Shown one piece after another: positions 6,517 through 13,543 of a DNA stretch of 64,000 bases (positions are counted from its first letter, which is position 1; each line of letters starts with the position of its first letter). The position numbers were made by a program, and so were the translations under genes. This DNA is from Amycolatopsis sp. FDAARGOS 1241. GTDB taxonomy: Bacteria > Actinomycetota > Actinomycetes > Mycobacteriales > Pseudonocardiaceae. The notes under the pieces are model-generated. The model was not told where the DNA came from, searched no databases, and saw nothing but the letters and a program-made list of their open reading frames with translations. The stretch is from positions 6,076,001 to 6,140,000 of the forward strand of contig NZ_CP069526.1 of NCBI RefSeq assembly GCF_016889705.1, written 5' to 3'.

Positions 6517-8589
6517 ATGCGAGACGATGTTGTCGAGGCGAGTTCCACCATCGGGCACCCGCCCGACGCGGTGTGGCAGATCATCGGCTCGCCCGAGCTG
6601 TACCCGAGATTCGTACCGGCGATCAGCTGGTGCGAGGTGACCGACGCCGCGGAACGCGGCCGGGGTCCGCGCTGCCTCATCCGGCTGGCCCCCGACCGCG
6701 ACACGCTCGTCGAGGGCAGGATCCACGCGGTGGTGTACCGGCCCGGCGAGCACGTGGTCTGGTGCGGGCTGCCCGACGAGCGCAACTGGGTCTCGTTCGA
6801 GCTGCGCCCGCTCCCCCGCGGGGCCACGGAACTCGTGCTCCGCATGATGCTCCCGTCGTTCCCGGCCGAACGCGCCGACCTGCTGTCGCGCTCGTCCGTC
6901 AAGGGCATGCTGAGGGAACTGACGCAGCGGATCGACCTGCAGTTGTCCGGCGAAGCCGCCGAGCCGCCCGAGTACGACCGCGCGACCGCGCTGCGCACGG
7001 CCAACACGCTCGTGCGCGCGGGCGTGCTCAAGTCCGGCCGGCCCGACCGGGTCGTGAAGCAGCTCAACTCGTTGTCGCAGTGGGGCGCCACGATCGCCGG
7101 CGGCTACCTCGCGGCCACCGCGCGCGGGGCCGACGACGTGGCGGTGCACGACGAGCGCAACAGCCGCACGTTCCGCGACGTCGACGAGCGCAGCAACCAG
7201 CTCGCCCACTCGCTCGCGAAGCTGGGTGTCCAGCCCGGCCGGCGCGTGGCGCTGATGTGCCGCAACCACGCGGCGATGGTCGAGGCGTTCGTCGGCTGCA
7301 GCAAGCTCGGTGTCGACGTGGTGCTGCTCAACACCGGCCTCTCCCCCGCCGCCGTCGAGGACGTGCTCACCGAGCACCAGCCCGCGGCGGTGCTGGCCGA
7401 CGACGAATTCGCCCAGACCATCGCCAACGTGCGGGGCGACTTCCCGCGCGTGAGCACGTGGGACGACGCTGAGCAGGGCTACCGGACCGTTGACGAGCTG
7501 ATCCACGACGCCCCGGTCACGCGGCCGAAGCCGGTGAAGCGGCCCGGCCAGATCGTGGTCCTCACGTCCGGCACCACCGGCGCTCCGAAGGGCGCGCGCC
7601 GCCCGACGCCGAAGGGCCTGAGCACCGCCGCGACCATGCTCGCGCGGATCCCGTTGCGGGCGCGGGACAAGATTGCGGTCGCCGCGCCGCTGTTCCACAG
7701 CTGGGGCCTCGCGGCGCTGCAGATCGGCATGTCGGTGCGGGCGGAGCTGTCCCTGATCCGCCGGTTCGACGCCGAGGCGACGCTGCGCATGATCGCCGAG
7801 CACCGCTGCGACGCGCTGTTCGCCGTGCCGATCATGCTGCAGCGCATCCACGACCTGCCCGATCGCGTGCGCGCGCGCTACGACCTGTCTTCGCTGCGGA
7901 TCGTGGCGAGCAGCGGCTCGGCGATGTCGGGCGCGTTCGTCACGTCCTTCATGGACACCTTCGGCGACATCCTCTACAACTTCTACGGCTCCACCGAGGT
8001 TTCGTGGGCGAGCATCGCCGACCCGGTCGACCTGCGCGCCGCGCCGACCACCGCCGGCCGCTGCCCGCCGGGCACGCGCATCGCGATCCTCGACGACGAG
8101 CGCAAGCTCGTGCCGCCCGGTGACGAGGGCCAGATCTTCGTCGGCAACGACATGCTCTTCGACGGCTACACCAACGGGTCCAGCGTGCCGCGGTCGAAAG
8201 ACCTGATGGCCACCGGTGACGTCGGCTTCCAGGACGCGGCGGGCCGGCTGTTCGTCACCGGCCGGGCCGACGAGATGATCGTCTCCGGCGGCGAGAACGT
8301 GTTCCCGCGCCCGGTCGAGGAAGCGCTCGTCGCGCTGCCCGGGGTGTCCGAGGCCGCGGTCGTCGGCGTGCCGGACGCCGAGTTCGGCCAGCGGCTCGCG
8401 GCCTACGTCGTGCTGCGCCGCGGTGCGCGGATGCACGCGGAGGACGTGCGGCACTACATCCACCAGCGGCTCGCGCGCTTCGCCGTGCCGCGAGACGTCT
8501 ACTTCGTGCCGGAGCTCCCGCGCAACGCGACGGGCAAGATCCTCAAGCGGATGCTCAACGACGACCTGTGGCCGCTGCCCCAGGCCTGA
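6517..8589 (+). CDS. SRPBCC domain fused to an AMP-forming acyl-CoA synthetase
   Basis: A 690-residue two-domain protein. Residues ~1-145 look like an SRPBCC/START-type ligand-binding domain (SSTIGHPPDAVWQIIGSPEL, then PRFVPAISWCEVT). Residues ~175-690 are a complete ANL-family ligase: P-loop LTSGTTGAPKGA at 349-360, YGSTEVSW, TGDVGF, GRADEMIVSGGEN, and the C-terminal catalytic lysine in RNATGKILKR (Lys674). The ATG at 6517 is preceded by GGAGGTGAGG; a longer upstream frame to 6382 lacks such a site. It follows the lyase gene by 150 bp and probably activates a fatty or aromatic acid to its CoA ester. The lipid-binding-type front domain on a ligase is unusual and may present a hydrophobic substrate. 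Confidence 0.85.
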   Translation: MRDDVVEASSTIGHPPDAVWQIIGSPELYPRFVPAISWCEVTDAAERGRGPRCLIRLAPDRDTLVEGRIHAVVYRPGEHVVWCGLPDERNWVSFELRPLPRGATELVLRMMLPSFPAERADLLSRSSVKGMLRELTQRIDLQLSGEAAEPPEYDRATALRTANTLVRAGVLKSGRPDRVVKQLNSLSQWGATIAGGYLAATARGADDVAVHDERNSRTFRDVDERSNQLAHSLAKLGVQPGRRVALMCRNHAAMVEAFVGCSKLGVDVVLLNTGLSPAAVEDVLTEHQPAAVLADDEFAQTIANVRGDFPRVSTWDDAEQGYRTVDELIHDAPVTRPKPVKRPGQIVVLTSGTTGAPKGARRPTPKGLSTAATMLARIPLRARDKIAVAAPLFHSWGLAALQIGMSVRAELSLIRRFDAEATLRMIAEHRCDALFAVPIMLQRIHDLPDRVRARYDLSSLRIVASSGSAMSGAFVTSFMDTFGDILYNFYGSTEVSWASIADPVDLRAAPTTAGRCPPGTRIAILDDERKLVPPGDEGQIFVGNDMLFDGYTNGSSVPRSKDLMATGDVGFQDAAGRLFVTGRADEMIVSGGENVFPRPVEEALVALPGVSEAAVVGVPDAEFGQRLAAYVVLRRGARMHAEDVRHYIHQRLARFAVPRDVYFVPELPRNATGKILKRMLNDDLWPLPQA

Positions 8590-8590
8590 G

Positions 8591-9202
8591 TCAGCTTTCG
8601 CCCTTGCGGCGGGTCAGCCACGCGGCAACCCATCCCGCCGGGATGAGGAGCAACAGCGCGTAGTAGCCGAGCGCGGGTTTGAAGGCGGCCACCACGAAAG
8701 CGTTGAGCATCGCGAGCGTGGCCAGCAACGAGCCGGCGAGCCACCGGTCGGTGACCGAATCGGCGCTCATGGCCACGGTCCGGTCCCGGCGGACGATGAG
8801 CACCATCGCCGACTGGGCGGCGCTGCTCGCGAAGATGGTGCCGGTGTAGAACATCGCCGCGAAGCGGTTCGCCCCGAACGAGCCGGTGATCTCGGTGGGA
8901 AACGGTAGCACGGCGATGGTGAAGATCCACAAGAAGTTCACGTACACGAGCGGCGTGCTGTAAGCGCGGACCTCTTCGAAGATCCGGTGGTGGCCCCACC
9001 ACATCCGCGCGATCACCACGAAGCTCAGCACGAAGCTGAAGATCGGGCCGAAGTTCTTTGTGATCGCCTCGACCGGTTCGGCGTGCTTCGCGACCAGCTC
9101 CGGCACGATGTCCGCCAGCGGCAGGACGAGCAACGTCAGCGCGATGGCGACCACGGCATCGGTGAAGAAAACGAGGCGTTCGACTGATTTCTTCCGCTCC
9201 AC
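8591..9202 (-). CDS. TMEM175-family potassium channel-like membrane protein
   Basis: About 203 residues with six hydrophobic segments. The first helix has RLVFFTDAVVAIALTLLVL, which matches the signature of prokaryotic TMEM175 channels (R...F-S/T-D-A...AIA-T-L), the segment forming the pore constriction. These proteins are tetrameric K+-permeable channels of two repeats or fewer. The start used is GTG at 9202; an in-frame TTG at 9214 is possible. It converges with the preceding ligase gene with one base between stop codons. Nothing nearby indicates a physiological partner. Confidence 0.75.
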   Translation of the reverse strand: MERKKSVERLVFFTDAVVAIALTLLVLPLADIVPELVAKHAEPVEAITKNFGPIFSFVLSFVVIARMWWGHHRIFEEVRAYSTPLVYVNFLWIFTIAVLPFPTEITGSFGANRFAAMFYTGTIFASSAAQSAMVLIVRRDRTVAMSADSVTDRWLAGSLLATLAMLNAFVVAAFKPALGYYALLLLIPAGWVAAWLTRRKGES

Positions 9203-9283
9203 ACCTCGATCCAACCATCCCGCCGGACTGCGCGGAAGCGGTCCCGGTGGTCCACTCAGGACGGACGGTCACCGGTGCGGCGC

Positions 9284-9317
9284 GGAACCCCCAGGATCGT
9301 GAACGCCTGGGGGTTCC
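9284..9317. terminator. hairpin, likely bidirectional terminator
   Basis: A perfect 12-bp stem (GGAACCCCCAGG with CCTGGGGGTTCC, 9284-9295 and 9306-9317) closes a 10-base loop. No U-run follows, as is common in actinomycetes. It lies between the ends/starts of the channel and dual-HTH genes. Its loop shares the bases ATCGTGAACG with the hairpin at 11369-11405. Confidence 0.65.
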
Positions 9318-9394
9318 GGCTCGACCGCCACCCGGCGATCGCCGAACCCGGCCGCCGCGCCGCCGCCGGGGTCCGCGGCGCGGCGACCGGGAGT

Positions 9395-9928
9395 TCAGGG
9401 CGCGAGGGGTTGCTCGCGTTCCAGCCGCAGCTGCAGCGTGTAGCCGAAGAAGCGCGCCAGCACCATGACGTTCGTGAACGCGGCGTCCGCGGCCGCCGGG
9501 TTGGTCTCCAGCCGCCACAGCGTGATCGGCCGCAGGCCGAGCGCCGCCGCGAACTCATCGCGGCTGTGGCCGGCTTCGCGGCGCAGCCGGTGCAGGTTCC
9601 GCTGCAGGCGCCACGCCTCCGTCATGCCGTGCGTGTCCGCGCAGACCTCACCGTGCGGCATGCGGTCACGCCACGGGTGCCGCTGCTCGCCCGGGTCGTC
9701 CTCGACGAGCAGCACCCGCACCCGGCATCCGAGCTGCCGCGCGTACGCGTCGAGGAGCGGCAACGTGCTCGTGGTCAACGCCCGTGACGTGTACGCGTGG
9801 ATGGTCGGCGCCCCCACGCCGAGCACCCGGCCCATCTCCCGGAGGCCCCAGCCCTGCGCCAGCCGGATTTCGGCCAGCCTCTCCGTTGCGGCATGGAGCT
9901 GTTCGAGCACCGGCGGTCGCGAGCTCAC
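9395..9928 (-). CDS. protein with two XRE-like helix-turn-helix segments
   Basis: A 177-residue protein that appears to contain two helix-turn-helix units in tandem: LAEIRLAQGWGLREMGRVLG followed by TIHAYTSRA (residues ~17-60), and LHRLRREAGHSRDEFAAALG followed by TLWRLE (residues ~110-150). Each is followed by a similar end (GCRVRVLL and GYTLQLRL), suggesting an internal duplication. The GTG start at 9928 overlaps the stop of the upstream 96-aa gene by 4 bases (GTGA), implying coupled translation; a longer frame to 9973 has no better site. It is probably a DNA-binding regulator of the divergent module at 10274. No close characterised family was recognised. Confidence 0.6.
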   Translation of the reverse strand: MSSRPPVLEQLHAATERLAEIRLAQGWGLREMGRVLGVGAPTIHAYTSRALTTSTLPLLDAYARQLGCRVRVLLVEDDPGEQRHPWRDRMPHGEVCADTHGMTEAWRLQRNLHRLRREAGHSRDEFAAALGLRPITLWRLETNPAAADAAFTNVMVLARFFGYTLQLRLEREQPLAP

Positions 9929-10215
9929 CGCGCCGCCTGTGAGCTCCGGCTGCCCCGGAAGCACGGACGGCAATCCCGGCCGCGGTCCCGGTTCTCCCCC
10001 AGCTCCTGCGAAAGCTCACTGCGGAACGCCCACCGCGTGGGAATGACCGGCCCGCTCGCGGCGCACTCGGGGACCAGGACGTCGCGGTCCGGATCCTGCA
10101 GTTGGGCACGAAGGTACCGGTGGTTGCGCGTGTCCTTCGCCCAGAAGTGCACGGCGTACTGCTGCGCTTCTCCCACGTCTGCAGAGGCACCTGGCTCCGA
10201 AATCTTCGCCGCCAT
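9925..10215 (-). CDS. small protein of unknown function coupled to the dual-HTH gene
   Basis: A 96-residue hydrophilic protein not recognised as any family. GGGGGAGGAAG sits 6 bases before the ATG, a strong ribosome-binding site, and its stop overlaps the GTG of the next gene (GTGA). It has a compact N-terminal part (YAVHFWAKDTRNHRYLRAQL) and three cysteines (PEC, RDCRPC), which could bind a metal. It is the first gene of a two-gene operon divergent from the XRE/DUF5753 gene, with a shared regulatory gap at 10216-10329. A role as regulator partner or small toxin/antitoxin-like component is only inference. Confidence 0.6.
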   Translation of the reverse strand: MAAKISEPGASADVGEAQQYAVHFWAKDTRNHRYLRAQLQDPDRDVLVPECAASGPVIPTRWAFRSELSQELGENRDRGRDCRPCFRGSRSSQAAR

Positions 10216-10273
10216 GCCGATCTTCCTCCCCCACGATCCGTGTCGTATCGCCTACAGTGAGACAACACCACAT

Positions 10274-10295
10274 GATCTGCAAATTATGCAAGATC
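10274..10295. promoter_or_regulatory. AT-rich imperfect palindrome between divergent regulator operons
   Basis: GATCTGCA and TGCAAGATC form an inverted repeat (one bulged base) around AATTA, in the most AT-rich part of the gap between the 96-aa gene and the XRE/DUF5753 gene. The position, 35 bp before the XRE gene start and ~60 bp before the other, suits an autoregulatory operator or overlapping promoters for both directions. Confidence 0.45.
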
Positions 10296-10329
10296 GCACG
10301 TGTATCACTCCCCGAAAGGATCAACCGGC

Positions 10330-11172
10330 ATGCGTGACAAGCCCGGTCTGCGGCGGCGTCGACTGGTCGGCGCGCTTCGCCGACTTCGCGAAGAAGCCGG
10401 ACTGAACCTCACCCAGGCCGCGCAGGCTGCCGGCTTCAGTGAGGCGAAGCTGTCTCGGGTGGAGGCCTTCAAGAGCTCGATCAACGGCGACGACACCTAC
10501 GCCCTGGCGATGGCATTGGGCGCAGATGAGGCCACAGCGAACGCGCTCGTGGTGCTCGCGCGGAGCGCCAGGCAACGCCTGTGGTGGGATTCGTATCTGG
10601 GCGAAGGACTCGGCAGGTTCGGAGACTTCCTGGAGCTGGAAAGCGATGCGGTCGAGATCCGCCAGTACGTCATCGACTTGATTCCCGGCCGGCTGCAAAC
10701 GCCGGAGTACACCCGCGCAGTGATGAAACACTTCTTTCCGGACGCCGAAGTCGAAGAGATCGAAGCGCGAGTGCAGCTGCGCCTCGATCGGCAGAGCCGG
10801 ATCGCGGCTCCAGTGTGGTACATCGTCGATGAAGCGGCATTGATCCGGCCGGTAGGCGGTCCCGAGGTGATGGCGGACCAGCTCGACCGGCTCGCAAACG
10901 AGGCGAGCAAGCCGCGCAACACCTTGCAGATCCTTCCGACCGACGTGACCGGGCATTCTGCGATGGGCGCGACTTTCTCCCTCTTCCGCCTATCCGACGA
11001 TTCGATCTATGCCACGCAAGACACCTTGACCGGCGGGATCTACTTCGAAGATCGCGCAGAAGTTGCGGTGTACGAAGCTGCGTGGAGTCGACTGCAGGCC
11101 ACCGCTGTGGACTTCGAGCGCAGCGTTAAGCTCGTCCGGGAATCGAGAGATAGGCACCGGAGCGCATCATGA
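10330..11172 (+). CDS. XRE-family regulator with DUF5753 (Scr1-type)
   Basis: A 280-residue cytoplasmic regulator. Residues ~11-66 are an XRE helix-turn-helix (LRRLREEAGLNLTQAAQAAG, then SEAKLSRVE). Residues ~95-275 are the DUF5753 domain with its usual block LIPGRLQTPEYTRAVM. ATG 10330 was chosen because AAAGGA precedes it; a GTG at 10300 is also in frame. Its last four bases overlap the start of a DUF397 gene, the standard Scr1-Scr2 arrangement of actinomycetes. Such pairs modulate antibiotic production and development, with the DUF397 protein acting as antagonist. The divergent operon at 9395-10215 is an extra component not usual for the pair. Confidence 0.88.
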   Translation: MRDKPGLRRRRLVGALRRLREEAGLNLTQAAQAAGFSEAKLSRVEAFKSSINGDDTYALAMALGADEATANALVVLARSARQRLWWDSYLGEGLGRFGDFLELESDAVEIRQYVIDLIPGRLQTPEYTRAVMKHFFPDAEVEEIEARVQLRLDRQSRIAAPVWYIVDEAALIRPVGGPEVMADQLDRLANEASKPRNTLQILPTDVTGHSAMGATFSLFRLSDDSIYATQDTLTGGIYFEDRAEVAVYEAAWSRLQATAVDFERSVKLVRESRDRHRSAS

Positions 11173-11360
11173 GCGAGGAGTTTGCGGGCAGGTGGCGCAA
11201 GGCCTCCGCCAGCAACGCCAGTAGTGATTGCGTCGAGGTCGCAGTGGCAGGCCATGGTGAAGCCTGGGGCATCCGGGACTCGAAGGACCCCCGCGCGGGG
11301 TACATCGAACTCGGCGGCGCTGGGTGGCAGGGTCTGCTCGAAGCGATCAAAGCGCAGTAG
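11169..11360 (+). CDS. DUF397 protein (Scr2-type partner of the XRE regulator)
   Basis: A 63-residue protein matching DUF397: an F-x-G-x-W-R-K-A/S-S-x-S start (FAGRWRKASASN), SSDCVEVAV in the middle, and GIRDSKDP near the end. It begins at an ATGA overlap with the XRE/DUF5753 gene, so translation is coupled. In known pairs this protein binds and modulates the DUF5753 regulator. A hairpin terminator follows 9 bp after the stop. Confidence 0.9.
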   Translation: MSEEFAGRWRKASASNASSDCVEVAVAGHGEAWGIRDSKDPRAGYIELGGAGWQGLLEAIKAQ

Positions 11361-11368
11361 TCACCACA

Positions 11369-11405
11369 GGAAGCCCCCGGCGAATCGTGAACGCCGGGGG
11401 CTTCC
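11369..11405. terminator. hairpin, likely bidirectional terminator
   Basis: A perfect 14-bp stem (GGAAGCCCCCGGCG with CGCCGGGGGCTTCC) closes a 9-base loop. It lies between the convergent DUF397 and LysR-family genes. The loop region shares ATCGTGAACGCC with the hairpin at 9284-9317, so the two appear to be copies of one intergenic element. Confidence 0.75.
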
Positions 11406-11439
11406 TCGCGTCCGGGGCTGATCCGTCCACTCAGGACGA

Positions 11440-12336
11440 TCATGTGCGCAACCTCTCGCCCGCCGCTTTCGTGACAGCCTCGGCGACCGTCGCGAGGGCG
11501 GGTGAGTCGAGTTTCCACTGCTGCCAGTAGAGCGGGACGTCGGCGGGCCGGTCGGGGGCGAGGTCCACGAGCGGGTCGCCGTGGAGCCGGAGTTCGGGCA
11601 GCTGCAGTTCCGGGACCATGCCCCAGCCGAGGCCTGCGGCGACCGCGTCGGCGAACGACTCCGAGGACGGGACGAAGTGGCGCACCCCGCCGATGACCGG
11701 CCGGCGGGTGACGCTGCGGACGAACCGGTCCTGGAGGTCGTCCTTGGGGTCGAACAGAACCACGGGCGCGTCGGGCAGGGCTTGGCGCAGGGGCCGGTCC
11801 GCGAGCCACCGCGAAACGAACGCCGGTGCCGCGACAGCGCGGTAGCGCATCCGGCCCAGACGCGTCGACGTGCAGCCCTGCACCGGGTGCGGCGCCGAGG
11901 TGACGGCGGCCATCACCAGGCCCTCGCGCAGGAGCGCGGCGGTGTGGTCCTGGTCGTCGCTGCGCAGGTCGAAGCAGATCGGCGGATCGGGCGGCACGGC
12001 AGCGAGCGCGGGCAGGAACCAGGTGGCCAGGGAGTCGGCGTTCACGGCGATCGGCAGGGTCGTCGGGCCGCTGTCCGCGAGCCCGAGTTCGGCGCGCGTG
12101 TCGGCTTCCAGCCGCGTGAGCTGGCGCGCGAACCGCACCAGCACCTGACCCGAATCGGTGAGCCGCACGGGTTTCGCCCGCTGGATCAGCACGCGGCCCA
12201 TGCGCCGCTCCAGCGCCTTCACCCGCTGGCTCACCGCCGACGGAGTCACGTGCAGCACCGCCGCCGCGCGGTCGAACGACTGCTCGTCGACGACCGCGAG
12301 CAGCGTCCGCACCTGGTCGAGAGGAAGATCCGACAT
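11440..12336 (-). CDS. LysR-family regulator, ArgP/LysG type
   Basis: A 298-residue LysR-type regulator. Residues ~5-63 are the winged helix-turn-helix (VRTLLAVVDEQSFDRAAAVL, HVTPSAVSQRVKALE), and residues ~90-290 the substrate-binding effector domain. The specific family is ArgP/LysG, regulators that sense basic amino acids and activate a LysE exporter. The diagnostic context is present: a LysE gene diverges 70 bp away. ATG 12336 was chosen for family length; the open frame continues upstream to 12768 but that part is antisense to lysE. Confidence 0.88.
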   Translation of the reverse strand: MSDLPLDQVRTLLAVVDEQSFDRAAAVLHVTPSAVSQRVKALERRMGRVLIQRAKPVRLTDSGQVLVRFARQLTRLEADTRAELGLADSGPTTLPIAVNADSLATWFLPALAAVPPDPPICFDLRSDDQDHTAALLREGLVMAAVTSAPHPVQGCTSTRLGRMRYRAVAAPAFVSRWLADRPLRQALPDAPVVLFDPKDDLQDRFVRSVTRRPVIGGVRHFVPSSESFADAVAAGLGWGMVPELQLPELRLHGDPLVDLAPDRPADVPLYWQQWKLDSPALATVAEAVTKAAGERLRT

Positions 12337-12344
12337 CACGAGCG

Positions 12345-12360
12345 CTAATGTTACGTAAGA
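12345..12360. promoter_or_regulatory. AT-rich palindromic site in the argP-lysE intergenic region
   Basis: TTACGTAA (12351-12358) is a perfect 8-bp palindrome within the AT-rich segment TAATGTTACGTAAGAATCTT. It is the only AT-rich part of the divergent gap and lies ~10-15 bp upstream of the LysR ATG and ~50 bp from lysE. It is a reasonable binding site for the ArgP-type regulator or an overlapping -10 region. Confidence 0.4.
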
Positions 12361-12406
12361 ATCTTTAGCTGGTCTGGTGTCGCGGGCGGACCTTACGGTC
12401 GAAGCC

Positions 12407-13018
12407 GTGGTTCCCGCACTCGCGGCCGGCTTCGGCACCGGCCTCTCGCTCATCGTCGCCATCGGCGCGCAGAACACGTTCGTCCTCCAGCAGGGCCTGC
12501 GCGGCGGCTCAGTCGTGCCGCTCATCGCGCTCTGCGCGCTGTCCGACGTCGTCCTCATCGCCGCGGGCGTGAGCGGCGTCGGCGTGGTCCTGCACCGCTG
12601 GCCCGCCGCCATCACCACCATCGGCGTCGCCGGCGGCCTGTTCCTGGTGACGTACGGCTTTCTCGCGGCCCGCCGCGCCTTTCGGCCCGGCGCGCTGACC
12701 GTCGGGGCCGTAGAACCGGTTTCGCCGGGCCGCACAGTGCTCACGGGACTCGCGTTGACCTGGCTCAACCCCCACGTCTATCTCGACACGGTCCTGCTGC
12801 TGGGCTCCGTCGCCGCCGGCCACGGCAGTTCCCGCTGGGTCTTCGGCGCGGGAGCGGCACTCGCGAGCGCGGTGTGGTTCTCCGCGCTGGGTCTCGGCGC
12901 CCGGAGGCTCGCTGGCCTCTTCGCGCGACCTGCTGCCTGGCGGGTGCTCGACGCCCTCATCGCGGCGACGATGACCACGCTCGGCGTTTCCCTGCTGGTC
13001 ACACAGCTGCAGACCTAG
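12407..13018 (+). CDS. lysE: LysE-family amino acid exporter
   Basis: A 203-residue inner membrane protein with about six hydrophobic segments. It carries the LysE hallmark GFGTGLSLIVAIGAQNTFVL at the N-terminus and the TWLNPHVYLDTVLL block in the middle. LysE proteins export lysine or arginine when intracellular levels rise. The divergent ArgP/LysG-type regulator supports the basic amino acid assignment. The start is uncertain: GTG 12407 gives the family length, and GTG 12377 is also in frame; neither has a clear ribosome-binding site, so a leaderless transcript is possible. Confidence 0.87.
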   Translation: MVPALAAGFGTGLSLIVAIGAQNTFVLQQGLRGGSVVPLIALCALSDVVLIAAGVSGVGVVLHRWPAAITTIGVAGGLFLVTYGFLAARRAFRPGALTVGAVEPVSPGRTVLTGLALTWLNPHVYLDTVLLLGSVAAGHGSSRWVFGAGAALASAVWFSALGLGARRLAGLFARPAAWRVLDALIAATMTTLGVSLLVTQLQT

Positions 13019-13064
13019 GGACAACCGGCGTATTCACCACCAACGGGACATCCAGCGTTGCAAT

Positions 13065-13083
13065 TAGCTCTGAATCAGAGCTA
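13065..13083. promoter_or_regulatory. perfect palindrome in the promoter of the MarR-ABC operon
   Basis: TAGCTCTGA and TCAGAGCTA form a perfect 9-bp inverted repeat around one base. It sits between TTGCAA (13058-13063) and TACCTT (13082-13087), which make a plausible -35/-10 pair with 18-bp spacing. The start codon at 13094 lies where transcription would begin, so a leaderless mRNA repressed by its own MarR product is the simple reading. Confidence 0.6.
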
Positions 13084-13093
13084 CCTTGACGGC

Positions 13094-13543
13094 ATGGCCC
13101 TTCCTCCCGATCTCGCCGAGCGGCTGATGTCCGCCGTCCTCGGGGTGCGGCGCGTGGTTCGGCGACGGGTGCGGGCGGAGGTGTCGGGTCCCCACCTGCC
13201 CGGCGCGCAGAGCGAGCTGCTGCGGGTCGTCGAGCGGCAGCCGGGGATCGGGGTCGCGGCGGCGGCGCGCGAGCTGAACCTGGCGGGCAACTCCGTGAGC
13301 ACGCTGGTGAACGTGCTCGTCGAGGCCGGGATGCTGCGCCGCGAGGTCGATCCGGCCGACCGGCGCGCCGCGCGGCTGGAGGTCACCGACGCGGCGCACG
13401 AGCGGATGGCGAGCTGGCGCAAGGCGCGCACGGGCCTCGTGTCGGCCGCGCTGGAGAACCTGTCCGAAGCGGACACCGAGTCGATCGCGGCGGCACTGCC
13501 CGCGCTGGAAAAGCTGATGGACGTCCTGAAGGAGGAGGCGTGA
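13094..13543 (+). CDS. MarR-family regulator of an ABC export operon
   Basis: A 149-residue winged-helix protein. The MarR core is visible as GIGVAAAARELNLAGNSVST (recognition helix) and LVEAGMLRREVDPADRRAA (wing), followed by a C-terminal dimerisation helix. It begins with ATG 13094, directly after a perfect palindrome that probably is its operator. Its stop overlaps the start of the ABC ATPase gene (GTGA), so it is the first gene of a three-gene operon. It likely represses the exporter until a toxic ligand binds. Confidence 0.87.
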   Translation: MALPPDLAERLMSAVLGVRRVVRRRVRAEVSGPHLPGAQSELLRVVERQPGIGVAAAARELNLAGNSVSTLVNVLVEAGMLRREVDPADRRAARLEVTDAAHERMASWRKARTGLVSAALENLSEADTESIAAALPALEKLMDVLKEEA

